Shown here one piece after another: positions 17,596 through 25,865 of a stretch of 64,000 nt of DNA (its first letter is position 1; every line of letters begins with the position of its first letter). Origin of the DNA: JAFGBM01 sp964610155. GTDB lineage: Bacteria; Actinomycetota; Actinomycetes; Actinomycetales; Demequinaceae. Location: positions 1 through 64,000 of the forward strand of contig CAZSUY010000006.1 of the NCBI GenBank assembly GCA_964610155.1. The letters are read 5' to 3'. The translations under genes were made by a program, and so were the position numbers. The notes beneath the pieces were generated by a model. That model made no database searches. It worked only from the letters and a program-made list of their open reading frames with translations, and was not told the DNA's origin.

Positions 17596-18507
17596 ATGGC
17601 ACTTCTCAAGCGATCATCGGCCAGCCCCGATCCCGATTTCTCCTTCCTGTCGGCCAACGAAGGGAAGAAACTCCGCGACCTTGCCGCGAAGGAATTCGCT
17701 CGCCAAGGCATCTCGGCGGAATGCCGCGGAGACCACTTCCTTGAATCCAACGGGAAGAAGTACGGCCTTCATAACCTGGTGGCCACCTGCCATGGTGCTC
17801 CCGAAGGAAAGTCGGCGTGGCCCCAGATTATCGAGCAACACGTCACAGCCGTGCTCGCAGTGATGAGCGAACCAGACCAGCCTCACTCACTCGAGGAAAT
17901 GAGGGCTCACGCTATCCTGCGGCTCGTCGACGTACGATCCTTGTCCGATATGACGGACCGGTTCGGATACGCACGACCTTGGAGCGATGACGTCCTCGAG
18001 TTGATCGCCTTCGACCACCCCGACTGGGTCAGTTACCTTCGCGATGAGGATCTGGAAGGATTGGACATCTCCGAGATCCGCGACGTGGCCCTGGATAATC
18101 TCCGCCAACAGCCGGTCGACGAACGCTCATCCACAGAGATCGAAAGCGGGGTTGTTATCCATAGCGTCGCTGGCCTTTCCTTCTACACGGCGAGCCGGGC
18201 CATTCTCCTCGACGAAGAACTCGAGGCGTTCGGCGAACACCCCCATGGCGCGTTCTTCATCATTCCGGATCGACACAACCTCCTTTTCCACGTTCTCAAG
18301 GACACAACATTCATCCCGGCCCTTCAGAACCTCGCTGGCGTCGCACTAGGGGCGTATGGCGAAAACGTCTCCCCCCTCTCTCCCCACGTCTACTGGTGGC
18401 ACGACGGTGTCGTGACTCAAGTAACGAAGATTGGCGAGGCCAATGAGTACCGGGTAGAACCCGACGAGGAACTAACTGAAGTCATGAACGCACTCGCCGA
18501 AGGATAG
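17596..18507 (+). CDS. Hypothetical soluble protein
   Basis: 303 residues. ATG at 17596 is preceded at 6 nt by CAGGAT (17584-17589), a possible leaderless -10; a GTG at 17590 is the alternative. No signal peptide or helix. Visible features: GKKLRDLAAKEFARQGISAE near the N-terminus, an acidic middle (DLEGLDISEIRDVALDNL) and a C-terminal half with alternating strand-like segments (FYTASRAILLDEELEAFG, AFFIIPDRHNLLFHVLKDT, VYWWHDG). The RHNLLFH segment recalls bacterial DUF1444-like proteins, but the match is too weak to name. Spaced 5 nt from the next gene. Confidence 0.65.
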   Translation: MALLKRSSASPDPDFSFLSANEGKKLRDLAAKEFARQGISAECRGDHFLESNGKKYGLHNLVATCHGAPEGKSAWPQIIEQHVTAVLAVMSEPDQPHSLEEMRAHAILRLVDVRSLSDMTDRFGYARPWSDDVLELIAFDHPDWVSYLRDEDLEGLDISEIRDVALDNLRQQPVDERSSTEIESGVVIHSVAGLSFYTASRAILLDEELEAFGEHPHGAFFIIPDRHNLLFHVLKDTTFIPALQNLAGVALGAYGENVSPLSPHVYWWHDGVVTQVTKIGEANEYRVEPDEELTEVMNALAEG

Positions 18508-18512
18508 TCCGT

Positions 18513-19133
18513 ATGCCCTCGCGATTCCCGAGCCGCATCCGTCCGCGCTACCGGTGGTTCGTCGCCGCCGCCGTCCTGGTCCCGGCAATCGTCGGGGGTC
18601 CCTGGCTGTACGTTCGCTTCGCAACCGTGAGTGACATCTACGGCCCCGGCGAGATACCCCGCCACGCCGACGCCGCTCTCGTCCTAGGCGCGAAGGTCGG
18701 GGACGACGGCCTGCCGAGCGTTTTCCTTCAGGAACGCGTCGACCTCGGAGTCGACCTCTACGAGCGGGGAATCGTCGACATCATCGTCATGACGGGAGCG
18801 ACCCGGCCCGACGGCTACGACGAGCCCGCGACCATGCGGAACCTTGCCCTCGCCCAGGGGGTCCCGGCCGAGGCGATCATCCTCGACCGCGAAGGGATCG
18901 ATACCTTCGCCTCGTGCGCGAACGCCGCCGGGTCGCTCGACCTTGACTCCGTCGTCGTCATCACCCAGGAGTTCCATGTTGCCCGGGCCACCTGGCTGTG
19001 CCAGCGGGCGGGCATCGATGCCGAGGGGGACTACCCCCCGATCGGGCGCAGGGCAGGTACCGTGACGGGAAACCTCCGGGAGGTCGCGGCGGACTGGAAG
19101 GCCGTTCTCAACGTCGTCGGCGGACGTGAGTAG
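18513..19133 (+). CDS. SanA/YdcF-like DUF218 envelope protein
   Basis: 206 residues: one N-terminal transmembrane helix (WFVAAAVLVPAIVGGPWLYV) followed by a DUF218 domain facing outside. Family motifs: ADAALVLGAKVGDDG, ERVDLGVDLYERG, IVMTGATRPDGYDEPATM, SVVVITQEFHVARA. In E. coli SanA the domain is linked to vancomycin and SDS resistance and envelope integrity at high temperature; the exact reaction is not established. Likely read with the hypothetical gene 5 nt upstream. Confidence 0.85.
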   Translation: MPSRFPSRIRPRYRWFVAAAVLVPAIVGGPWLYVRFATVSDIYGPGEIPRHADAALVLGAKVGDDGLPSVFLQERVDLGVDLYERGIVDIIVMTGATRPDGYDEPATMRNLALAQGVPAEAIILDREGIDTFASCANAAGSLDLDSVVVITQEFHVARATWLCQRAGIDAEGDYPPIGRRAGTVTGNLREVAADWKAVLNVVGGRE

Positions 19134-19227
19134 CCCGGCTTCGGACGCGTCAAGCCCCGCACGTTCCTGGTTGCCAGCACTAGGGTGACCTCTTGCTAGA
19201 GTGGCTCGCCTAGGGACGGAGGAACCG

Positions 19228-20007
19228 GTGACAGACGACCCGTCGAACGCCGTCCAGTCCACCCCGTTCGATCCCACCCATTTCGGATATGGCGAGGTCA
19301 GTGCGGACGAGAAGACGGGCCGCGTCGCGGAAGTGTTCGACCGCGTCGCCAAGCGCTATGACCTGATGAACGACCTCATGACCTGGGGCCTTCATCGACG
19401 GTGGAAGCGAACGGCGGTGAGGATGACGGGTATTCAACTCGGAGACAAAGTCCTCGACCTCGCCGGGGGCACGGGCGACATCGCCATTCGGCTCGCGGCC
19501 AAGGTCGGGCCGACGGGCCATGTCACGCTGGCTGACATCAACCCCTCCATGCTCGCCGAGGCGGAGCGACGGCTCCGCGGACATCGCTTCGAGAAACTGA
19601 TCTCGCTTCACGAAGCCGACGCCGAAGACCTCCCCTTTGGCGACGCCTCCTTCGACGCGGTGACCATCGGTTTTGGACTCCGAAACGTCACGAACCAGGC
19701 CAAGGCGCTCGCGTCGATGCGCCGGGTCCTCAAGCCGGGGGGGCGGCTCGTGATCCTGGAGTTCTCCCGGCCGGTCCTGTGGCTCGTCCGACCGTTCTAC
19801 GATGCCTACTCCTTTCTCGTTTTGCCGACCCTCGGAAGGCTCGTCCTCCGAGACTCGGCGAGCTATCGATACCTGGCCGAATCCATCCGGATGCATCCGG
19901 ACCGACAAACCCTTCTGACGATGCTGGAGACGGCCCGATTCGACGCCTGTGGCGTAAAAAGGATGTTCTTCGGCATCGTCGCCGCACACCACGGCAGCGC
20001 TGGCTAG
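19228..20007 (+). CDS. menG: Demethylmenaquinone methyltransferase (UbiE/MenG)
   Basis: Performs the SAM-dependent C-methylation that finishes menaquinone synthesis. 259 residues from the GTG at 19228, which has GGAGG 6 nt upstream; a GTG at 19201 also in frame is less likely. Diagnostic features: VFDRVAKRYDLMNDLMTWGLHRRWK, SAM motif DLAGGTGDIA, IGFGLRNV and LKPGGRLVILEFSRP, DSASYRYLAESI (the UbiE signature). Implies a menaquinone-based respiratory chain. Possible -10 TAGAGT lies at about 19195-19200. Confidence 0.93.
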   Translation: MTDDPSNAVQSTPFDPTHFGYGEVSADEKTGRVAEVFDRVAKRYDLMNDLMTWGLHRRWKRTAVRMTGIQLGDKVLDLAGGTGDIAIRLAAKVGPTGHVTLADINPSMLAEAERRLRGHRFEKLISLHEADAEDLPFGDASFDAVTIGFGLRNVTNQAKALASMRRVLKPGGRLVILEFSRPVLWLVRPFYDAYSFLVLPTLGRLVLRDSASYRYLAESIRMHPDRQTLLTMLETARFDACGVKRMFFGIVAAHHGSAG

Positions 20008-20010
20008 GCT
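20005..20010 (+). promoter_or_regulatory. -10 element of maf, overlapping the menG stop codon
   Basis: TAGGCT at 20005-20010 begins with the TAG stop of menG and lies exactly 6 nt before the maf ATG, so maf has its own leaderless promoter even though it is only 9 nt downstream of menG. Confidence 0.6.
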
Positions 20011-20016
20011 GGCGCC

Positions 20017-20685
20017 ATGCCCGTTCCGCTCGTCCTCGCCTCCGCCTCTCCTGCTCGCTTGGCGACGCTCAGGACCGCCGGGATCGAGCCAACGGTCCTC
20101 GTGGCCGACATCGACGAGGAAAGCCTGCTTGCGAACGCCAGAGACCTATTCGCGGAACACTACTCCGCCGGACTCAGACCTGAGTTGGCGCTCAAGGACC
20201 AGCCAATCATCGTGGCGAACGCCAAGGCCGAATGGGTCCAGGCACACCACGATCCAGACGCCCTAATCCTCGGATGCGACTCCATGCTTGAGTACCAAGG
20301 AGAACTCCTCGGCAAGCCCCTGGTGCCCGAGGCCGCCCGGGAACTATGGCACGAACTCCGCAGCCATACCGCGACTCTTCACACCGCCCACGTCCTCATC
20401 GACAATCGCATCGAGCGTCGGGATTCCGATGCCCACTCGACACATGCCGGCGATACCTCCTCGGCCCTCGTCCGGTTCGCCGACCTGACCGATGACGAGA
20501 TTGAGGCATACGTGGCTACCGGGGAACCCCTCAACGTCGCCGGCGGCTTCACCATCGATGGATTGGGGGGCCCCTTCATTGAAGGCGTCGACGGGGATCA
20601 CCACGGCGTCGTCGGGCTCAGTCTTCCCCTGTTTCGGCATCTACTGATCCATATCGGGCTCACCATCCCCGATGTCTGGTCGTGA
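20017..20685 (+). CDS. maf: Maf-like nucleoside triphosphate pyrophosphatase
   Basis: Hydrolyses non-canonical or excess nucleoside triphosphates (dTTP/UTP or modified nucleotides) to monophosphates. 222 residues: N-terminal LVLASASPARLATLRTAG, the acidic VADIDEE, LGCDSMLEYQGELLGKP, LTDDEIEAYVATGEPLNVAG and GFTIDGLGGPFIEGVDGDH, all standard Maf positions. Start ATG is fixed by a -10 6 nt ahead. Lies in the accD-accA region as in other actinobacteria. Confidence 0.9.
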   Translation: MPVPLVLASASPARLATLRTAGIEPTVLVADIDEESLLANARDLFAEHYSAGLRPELALKDQPIIVANAKAEWVQAHHDPDALILGCDSMLEYQGELLGKPLVPEAARELWHELRSHTATLHTAHVLIDNRIERRDSDAHSTHAGDTSSALVRFADLTDDEIEAYVATGEPLNVAGGFTIDGLGGPFIEGVDGDHHGVVGLSLPLFRHLLIHIGLTIPDVWS

Positions 20686-20764
20686 CCCAAGGACCCAACG
20701 GGAACGTGGCATTTGTCGAGTCGGAACAACCTACGGGGCCGTAACCATCGAATCTTAGTGATCC

Positions 20765-20783
20765 TTTGTAGGCTTCCTACAAA
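20765..20783. repeat. Perfect 8-bp inverted repeat (operator or terminator candidate)
   Basis: TTTGTAGG, a 3-nt spacer CTT, and CCTACAAA (20765-20783), 93 nt before accA and 79 nt after maf. It reads as a 19-nt palindrome of the kind bound by dimeric regulators; because the spacer is only 3 nt, an RNA hairpin is also possible. A second G+C-rich palindrome lies just downstream (around 20785-20798). Confidence 0.5.
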
Positions 20784-20863
20784 CGCCCCGCCGGGCGCTT
20801 GACCCCCAGACCAAACTTGCATCAGGCCCCTTCTCTGAGGTCGATACACCTCCACGACCACGC

Positions 20864-20869
20864 TACGTT
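20864..20869 (+). promoter_or_regulatory. -10 element of accA, leaderless
   Basis: TACGTT at 20864-20869, exactly 6 nt before the GTG start at 20876. Confidence 0.55.
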
Positions 20870-20875
20870 GGCCTG

Positions 20876-22654
20876 GTGCCGTCATTCGATTCCGTCCTAA
20901 TCGCCAATAGGGGAGAAATCGCGGTCCGCGTCATCCGCGCCGCGAGGGACGCCGGGATCCGGTCTATCGCCGTCTATGCCGACCCCGACCGCGACGCCCC
21001 ATTCGTCGAGTTGGCGGACGATGCCTACGCCCTCGGGGGCGCGACGGCAGCGGAAACCTACCTCAACATCGACAAGATCCTGGGTGCCGCGGCACGTTCC
21101 GGGGCGGCTGCCCTCCACCCCGGATATGGCTTTCTTGCGGAGAATGCCCACTTCGCTCGCGCGGTCATCGACGCCGGCCTGGTGTGGATCGGTCCGTCCC
21201 CGGAGGCGATCGAGGCCCTGGGAGACAAGGTCTCCGCCCGCCATATCGCCCAGAAGGTCGGAGCCCCACTGGTACCTGGAACCCCCGACCCCGTCACGAG
21301 CGCGGATGAGGTGCTGGCCTTCGCAGACGAGCACGGCCTTCCCCTGGCGATCAAAGCCGCACACGGGGGCGGCGGACGTGGCCTAAAGGTCGCCCACACA
21401 CGTGAGGACATCGCCCACCAATATGATTCAGCCGTGCGCGAGGCGACATCGGCCTTCGGACGGGGCGAATGCTTCGTCGAGCGCTTCCTCGACCGACCCC
21501 GCCACGTCGAGACCCAATGCCTCGCGGACTCACACGGCAACGTAGTAGTGGTCTCCACCCGAGACTGCTCGCTCCAGCGCCGCCACCAGAAACTCATCGA
21601 GGAAGCCCCCGCACCGTTCCTGACACCCGATCAGGAGGCCATCATCGTCGAGGGCAGCCGTGCGATCCTAAAGGAGGCGCACTACCAAGGCGCCGGGACC
21701 TGCGAGTTCCTCGTCGGTTCGGACGGAACGGTCTCCTTCCTTGAGGTCAACACCAGGCTGCAGGTGGAGCATCCCGTGTCGGAGGAGGTAACGGGCCTCG
21801 ACCTCGTCAGGGAGCAGTTCCGCATAGCGGCCGGTGAGCCCATCTCCGTGCCGGACCCGGTAGTCCGCGGACACTCGATCGAGTTCCGCATCAATGGCGA
21901 GGATCCCGGAGCCGGCTTCCTTCCCACACCCGGACGGGTGACGGTGCTACGGCTTCCGTCCGGTCCAGGGGTACGGGTCGATACCGGCATCATCCAAGGC
22001 AGCATCGTGTCCGGCCAATTCGACTCCCTCCTCGCGAAGGTCATCGTGACAGGCTCGACCAGGAACGAGGCCCTCACCCGCGCCCGACGTGCCTTCTCCG
22101 AGATTGTCATCGAGGGTCTCCCCACCGTCATCCCGTTTCATCGTGCCGTGCTCGACGCTCCCGAGTTCACCGCTCCCGACGGGCACCTTGGGGTCTTCAC
22201 CACCTGGATCGAGACCGACTTCAAGGAAACCGTGGCGTCCCTGGGGAGGGTCGATAGCCACACCACCGAGGACGCCGACTCTGGTAAAACCTCCCGGGTC
22301 ATAGTCGAGGTCAGCGGGAAGCGTCTCGAGGTCGTGCTTCCCGCGGGTCTCGCGGCAGCCGGAAGGGCCAGCGCCCGATCGGGAGGGCCCAAACGGGCGG
22401 CTCGCGCCAACGGCGCCGTTCGCCTTGCGAGCGGGAAGACCCTGTCATCGCCCATGCAGGGAACGATCGTCAAGGTCGCGGTCGAGGAGGGCGCCGCGGT
22501 CAAAGAGGGCGACCTCGTCGTGGTTCTCGAAGCCATGAAGATGGAGCAGCCCCTCGTAGCTCACCGAAGTGGCACGGTCACCAGCCTCAACGCCTCCGTC
22601 GGAGCGAGCGTGAGCGCGGGAACGGCCATCTGCGACATCGACGGGGCGGACTGA
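20876..22654 (+). CDS. accA: Acyl-CoA carboxylase alpha subunit (biotin carboxylase + BCCP)
   Basis: 592 residues. N-terminal biotin carboxylase (VLIANRGEIAVRVIRAARD, ATP-grasp loop AHGGGGRGLKVA, ECFVERFLDRPRHVETQ, GTCEFLVG, EVNTRLQVEH) carboxylates the biotin held by the C-terminal carrier domain, where the biotinyl lysine is in VVLEAMKMEQ (about residue 559). It partners with AccD and the epsilon subunit in an actinobacterial acyl-CoA carboxylase for malonyl/methylmalonyl-CoA supply. Start GTG at 20876 is fixed by the -10 6 nt ahead. Substrate range is not decidable. Confidence 0.95.
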   Translation: MPSFDSVLIANRGEIAVRVIRAARDAGIRSIAVYADPDRDAPFVELADDAYALGGATAAETYLNIDKILGAAARSGAAALHPGYGFLAENAHFARAVIDAGLVWIGPSPEAIEALGDKVSARHIAQKVGAPLVPGTPDPVTSADEVLAFADEHGLPLAIKAAHGGGGRGLKVAHTREDIAHQYDSAVREATSAFGRGECFVERFLDRPRHVETQCLADSHGNVVVVSTRDCSLQRRHQKLIEEAPAPFLTPDQEAIIVEGSRAILKEAHYQGAGTCEFLVGSDGTVSFLEVNTRLQVEHPVSEEVTGLDLVREQFRIAAGEPISVPDPVVRGHSIEFRINGEDPGAGFLPTPGRVTVLRLPSGPGVRVDTGIIQGSIVSGQFDSLLAKVIVTGSTRNEALTRARRAFSEIVIEGLPTVIPFHRAVLDAPEFTAPDGHLGVFTTWIETDFKETVASLGRVDSHTTEDADSGKTSRVIVEVSGKRLEVVLPAGLAAAGRASARSGGPKRAARANGAVRLASGKTLSSPMQGTIVKVAVEEGAAVKEGDLVVVLEAMKMEQPLVAHRSGTVTSLNASVGASVSAGTAICDIDGAD

Positions 22655-22785
22655 TCGGTCCCCAAGTAGCGATCACCCAACACCTTCGTGTCGTTGTCGT
22701 GCCATTCCCCTATCGCCTCCGAAAGCAAAAAGCGGGGTTGGCCCCTGGTCGTGGATGCGATATCGGAAACCGCGGTTCCTAGCGG

Positions 22786-22791
22786 TAGCGT
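22786..22791 (+). promoter_or_regulatory. -10 element of the PNP gene, leaderless
   Basis: TAGCGT at 22786-22791, exactly 6 nt before the ATG at 22798. The 130 bases before it hold no gene. Confidence 0.6.
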
Positions 22792-22797
22792 GTCACC

Positions 22798-23595
22798 ATG
22801 ACCGATCCCGAGAACCTCGCTGCAGAGGCGGCCCGTGTATTAGCCGACCGCGCCGGGGTCAATGCGCATGACGTTGCCCTCATGCTCGGCTCTGGCTGGG
22901 CGGGGGCCGTCAACCTCCTCGGCGAGGAGGTCGCGTCCGTCCCGGCTTCCGAGATGCCTGGCTTTCGTGCGCCTTCGGTCGAGGGCCATTCTTCGACCAT
23001 CCGCTCGTTCGTCACAACCACGGGTCTTCGTGTCCTGGTTCTTGGTGCGCGACACCACTACTACGAGTCAAGGGACGCCTCCGCCGTCGCCTATCCCGTC
23101 CGCATGTCCGCTGCGGCTGGCTGCCACACCATCATCCTGACTAATGGCTGCGGATCGACGCGGCTCGAGATCGGACCTGGCACTCCTGTCCTCATCACCG
23201 ACCACATCAACCTCACGGGCGCGACACCCCTCCAGGGGCCTGCCTTCACCGACCTCACCGACCTGTACTCGATCCGCCTCCGTGCCATCGCGCGGGCGAT
23301 CGACCCCGGACTTGCCGAGGGGGTCTACGCCCAGTTCCCTGGCCCTCAGTACGAGACCCCGGCAGAGGTCCGAATGGCCATCGCCATGGGAGCAAACCTC
23401 ATCGGGATGTCGACCGCCCTTGAGGCGATCGCTGCCCGTGCCGCCGGACTCGAGATCCTCGGGCTCTCCCTGATCACCAACCTCGCCGCGGGCATCTCCG
23501 ATTCGGCCCTGAGTCACGATGAGGTGCTGGCGGCCGGGGACGCGGCAGGTCCCGGCCTGTCCCACCTCCTGGCGGACATCGTCGGGCGCCTTTAG
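22798..23595 (+). CDS. deoD: Purine-nucleoside phosphorylase
   Basis: Splits (deoxy)inosine and guanosine to base and (deoxy)ribose-1-phosphate. 265 residues, typical of the trimeric class II/MTAP-like family (mycobacterial DeoD): LMLGSGWAGAV, GFRAPSVEGHS, the phosphate-site GARHHYYE, ILTNGCGSTR, GPQYETPAE and ALEAIAARAAGLE. Leaderless start. It is the first gene of a pair with a phosphohexomutase 11 nt downstream, as in Mycobacterium deoD-pmmB. Confidence 0.9.
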   Translation: MTDPENLAAEAARVLADRAGVNAHDVALMLGSGWAGAVNLLGEEVASVPASEMPGFRAPSVEGHSSTIRSFVTTTGLRVLVLGARHHYYESRDASAVAYPVRMSAAAGCHTIILTNGCGSTRLEIGPGTPVLITDHINLTGATPLQGPAFTDLTDLYSIRLRAIARAIDPGLAEGVYAQFPGPQYETPAEVRMAIAMGANLIGMSTALEAIAARAAGLEILGLSLITNLAAGISDSALSHDEVLAAGDAAGPGLSHLLADIVGRL

Positions 23596-23606
23596 CGGGA
23601 TGGATC

Positions 23607-25226
23607 ATGGCCCTCTCCTTTGGTACCGCTGGGATTCGCGGCCCCCTCGGTCCCGGACCCGAGGAGATGAACCTCGAAACGGTACACCGGGTGTCAAACG
23701 GGATTGCTGTCTTCCTTGCGGATAGGCTCGGGGACGAACTCGCGTCCGTCGTCGTGGGATATGACGCCCGTCACGAGTCGGAGGTGTTCGCTCGTGAGAT
23801 AGCGGAGACTGTCCTCGCCGCCGGACATAGTGCGCTTCTCCTGCCAGGTCCACTTCCCACCCCCGTCCTCGCGTACGCCATCAGGGCACTCGACGCCGAT
23901 GCCGGAGTAATGGTGACCGCCAGCCACAACCCGGCCTCCGACAATGGCCTCAAGGTCTACCTCGGCGGGCGTCTGACGGATGATGCCGAAAGGGGAACCC
24001 AGATCGTCTCGCCAACTGATCTCGAGATCCAGCAGCGAATCGCTTCCCTCGATGGTGTCTCCGCTGACAAGACGGCCCCCATCATCCTGGAGGAATGCCC
24101 CGTTTTCGATGGCGAGATCGAAGCTGGGTATATCGGCGCAATCACCGGCCTGGTTCCTCCTCCCGTCGGCGAGATCGCCGCACGCCGAGCCGCCACTTCG
24201 ATCGTCCTCACTCCCTTGCATGGAGTCGGCGGAACCATTGCCCTGGCAGTGTTTGCCGCTGCTGGCTTCACCGACATACGCCTGGTGCCCGAACAGGCCG
24301 AGCCCGATCCCGATTTCCCCACGGTGCCGTTTCCCAATCCCGAGGAGCCGGGTGCGATGGACATGGCGCTCTCCCTTGCGAAGCGCACAGAGGCGGACCT
24401 GGCCATCGCACTCGACCCAGACGCAGACAGGTGCGGCCTAGCGGTGGAAACGGATGGGCATTGGAGGGCCCTTACCGGAGACCAGATCGGGTGTCTACTG
24501 GGGGAATGGGTCGCCGATCGTTTGGCGACAGGAGAGGTTGTCCCGGGGGTCAAACCCAATTCTCGAACTCTCGCTTCATCGATCGTGTCATCACGGCTTC
24601 TCGGGGCGATCGCTTCTCGTCACGGCCTCACCCACTTCTCGACTCTCACGGGCTTCAAGTGGCTTGCGCGCGTTCCGGAGCTTGCTTTCGCCTACGAGGA
24701 GGCCCTGGGTTATTGCGTTGCGCCTGAGGTCGTCCGGGACAAGGACGGGATTGCTGCCGCGCTCCTGATCGCCGAATATGCCTCCCTCCTGTCTTCCCGC
24801 GGCCTCACCATTGGAGATGCCCTTGATTCCCTCGATCGCACCTACGGTGTCCACCTCACCCGACTGATCGCCATGGGGCTGCTCTCCCAGGAGGCGCTCA
24901 CCCAGATGGTGGCCTATATCCTTACCTCGCCTCCGGAAACCCTGGGGGGATTTCCAATCGTTGTGGTCGATGACGCACGGAAGGGCCTCGACAGCCTTCC
25001 CCCGACCTTGGGTATCCGACTGAGGACGGCCTCGGGTGCATGTGTGATTGTGAGGCCTTCAGGCACAGAGCCAAAGATCAAGGCCTACCTGGAGGTCGTC
25101 TGTCCCGCCACAGGAAACCTAAACGCCGATCGTGCATCGGCGCAGGGGGCCATGAAGGCACTCGAATCCGATGTGCGAGCACTCCTGCTAGGCATCCCAC
25201 CCGTCGAGCACGGTTCGCGTCCCTGA
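23607..25226 (+). CDS. pmmB: Alpha-D-phosphohexomutase superfamily enzyme (PmmB type)
   Basis: 539 residues in the four-domain phosphohexomutase order: substrate entry SFGTAGIRG, the phosphoserine loop MVTASHNPASDNG, Mg-binding DPDADRCG, sugar-ring loop EEALGYCVAPEVVRDKDG and phosphate-binding RPSGTEPKIKAY. Family members interconvert sugar-1- and sugar-6-phosphates (glucose, mannose, or ribose/deoxyribose for phosphopentomutase-type members). Because it is paired with PNP, and deoC lies on the convergent strand, pentose-phosphate mutase activity is plausible; this is inference. Its end overlaps the convergent deoC gene by 39 nt. Confidence 0.85.
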   Translation: MALSFGTAGIRGPLGPGPEEMNLETVHRVSNGIAVFLADRLGDELASVVVGYDARHESEVFAREIAETVLAAGHSALLLPGPLPTPVLAYAIRALDADAGVMVTASHNPASDNGLKVYLGGRLTDDAERGTQIVSPTDLEIQQRIASLDGVSADKTAPIILEECPVFDGEIEAGYIGAITGLVPPPVGEIAARRAATSIVLTPLHGVGGTIALAVFAAAGFTDIRLVPEQAEPDPDFPTVPFPNPEEPGAMDMALSLAKRTEADLAIALDPDADRCGLAVETDGHWRALTGDQIGCLLGEWVADRLATGEVVPGVKPNSRTLASSIVSSRLLGAIASRHGLTHFSTLTGFKWLARVPELAFAYEEALGYCVAPEVVRDKDGIAAALLIAEYASLLSSRGLTIGDALDSLDRTYGVHLTRLIAMGLLSQEALTQMVAYILTSPPETLGGFPIVVVDDARKGLDSLPPTLGIRLRTASGACVIVRPSGTEPKIKAYLEVVCPATGNLNADRASAQGAMKALESDVRALLLGIPPVEHGSRP

Positions 25227-25865
25227 AACCCCGAGTCTGGTTGCCCCAGCTTTCAGTAGATCGAGCGCATCCTGGGAGGTCCGGATTCCCCCGGAAGCCT
25301 TGACTCCGAGACGACCCCCCACAGCCTGTACGAGGAACCTGACCGCCTCCAAACTCGCCCCGCCAGCAGGATGGAATCCCGTCGAGGTCTTGACGAAATC
25401 CGCACCTCCCCTCTCGGCAGCCAAGGCGGCGTCGATGATCGCCTCTTCACCGAAGGCAGCCGTCTCGAGGATGACCTTGAGGATCTTCCCGTTCGAGGCC
25501 TTATCCATGGCCTCCCTTACGTCCGCGATGTCCCGCTCGACCAGATCGAACCTCCCGAGCTGAAGCGCCCCAAGATTGGCGACCATGTCCACTTCGTCGG
25601 CACCTCTCGCTACGGCGCTAGAGGCCTCGGCTGCCTTGACGACGGTGGGCTCGAGCCCGGTCGGAAACCCGGACACGATGACCGTGCGTAGTCCTGCTCC
25701 ATGCGCCCGCGGGACCACCCGATCAACCCACCGATCCTCCACGCAAACAGCAAATACCTCCAGGTCGACCGCCTCGACGACGAGGTTGTCGATCTCCCTC
25801 AAGGTCGCATCGGGTCGAAGCAGCGTGTGATCGATGAGACGAGCGATCTCCACTCGCGTGAGCAC
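25188..25865 (-). CDS. deoC: Deoxyribose-phosphate aldolase
   Basis: Splits 2-deoxyribose-5-phosphate to acetaldehyde and glyceraldehyde-3-phosphate. 225 residues from the GTG at 25865, whose G is also the last base of the add stop codon (TAGTG), so the two are translationally coupled; the longer frame to 25952 is antisense noise within add. TIM-barrel motifs: LIDHTLLRPDATLREID, VEDRWVDRVVP, EVDMVANLGAL, KVILETAAF, the Schiff-base lysine in DFVKTSTGF and VKASGGIR. Completes a deoxynucleoside salvage route with PNP and Add. Confidence 0.93.
   Translation of the reverse strand: MLTRVEIARLIDHTLLRPDATLREIDNLVVEAVDLEVFAVCVEDRWVDRVVPRAHGAGLRTVIVSGFPTGLEPTVVKAAEASSAVARGADEVDMVANLGALQLGRFDLVERDIADVREAMDKASNGKILKVILETAAFGEEAIIDAALAAERGGADFVKTSTGFHPAGGASLEAVRFLVQAVGGRLGVKASGGIRTSQDALDLLKAGATRLGVSGTRTVLDGWDA

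Noticed and set aside
20785..20800. Second G+C-rich palindrome before accA as a riboswitch or terminator
   Set aside because: Only a few paired bases in a G+C-rich context; no conserved structure could be supported.
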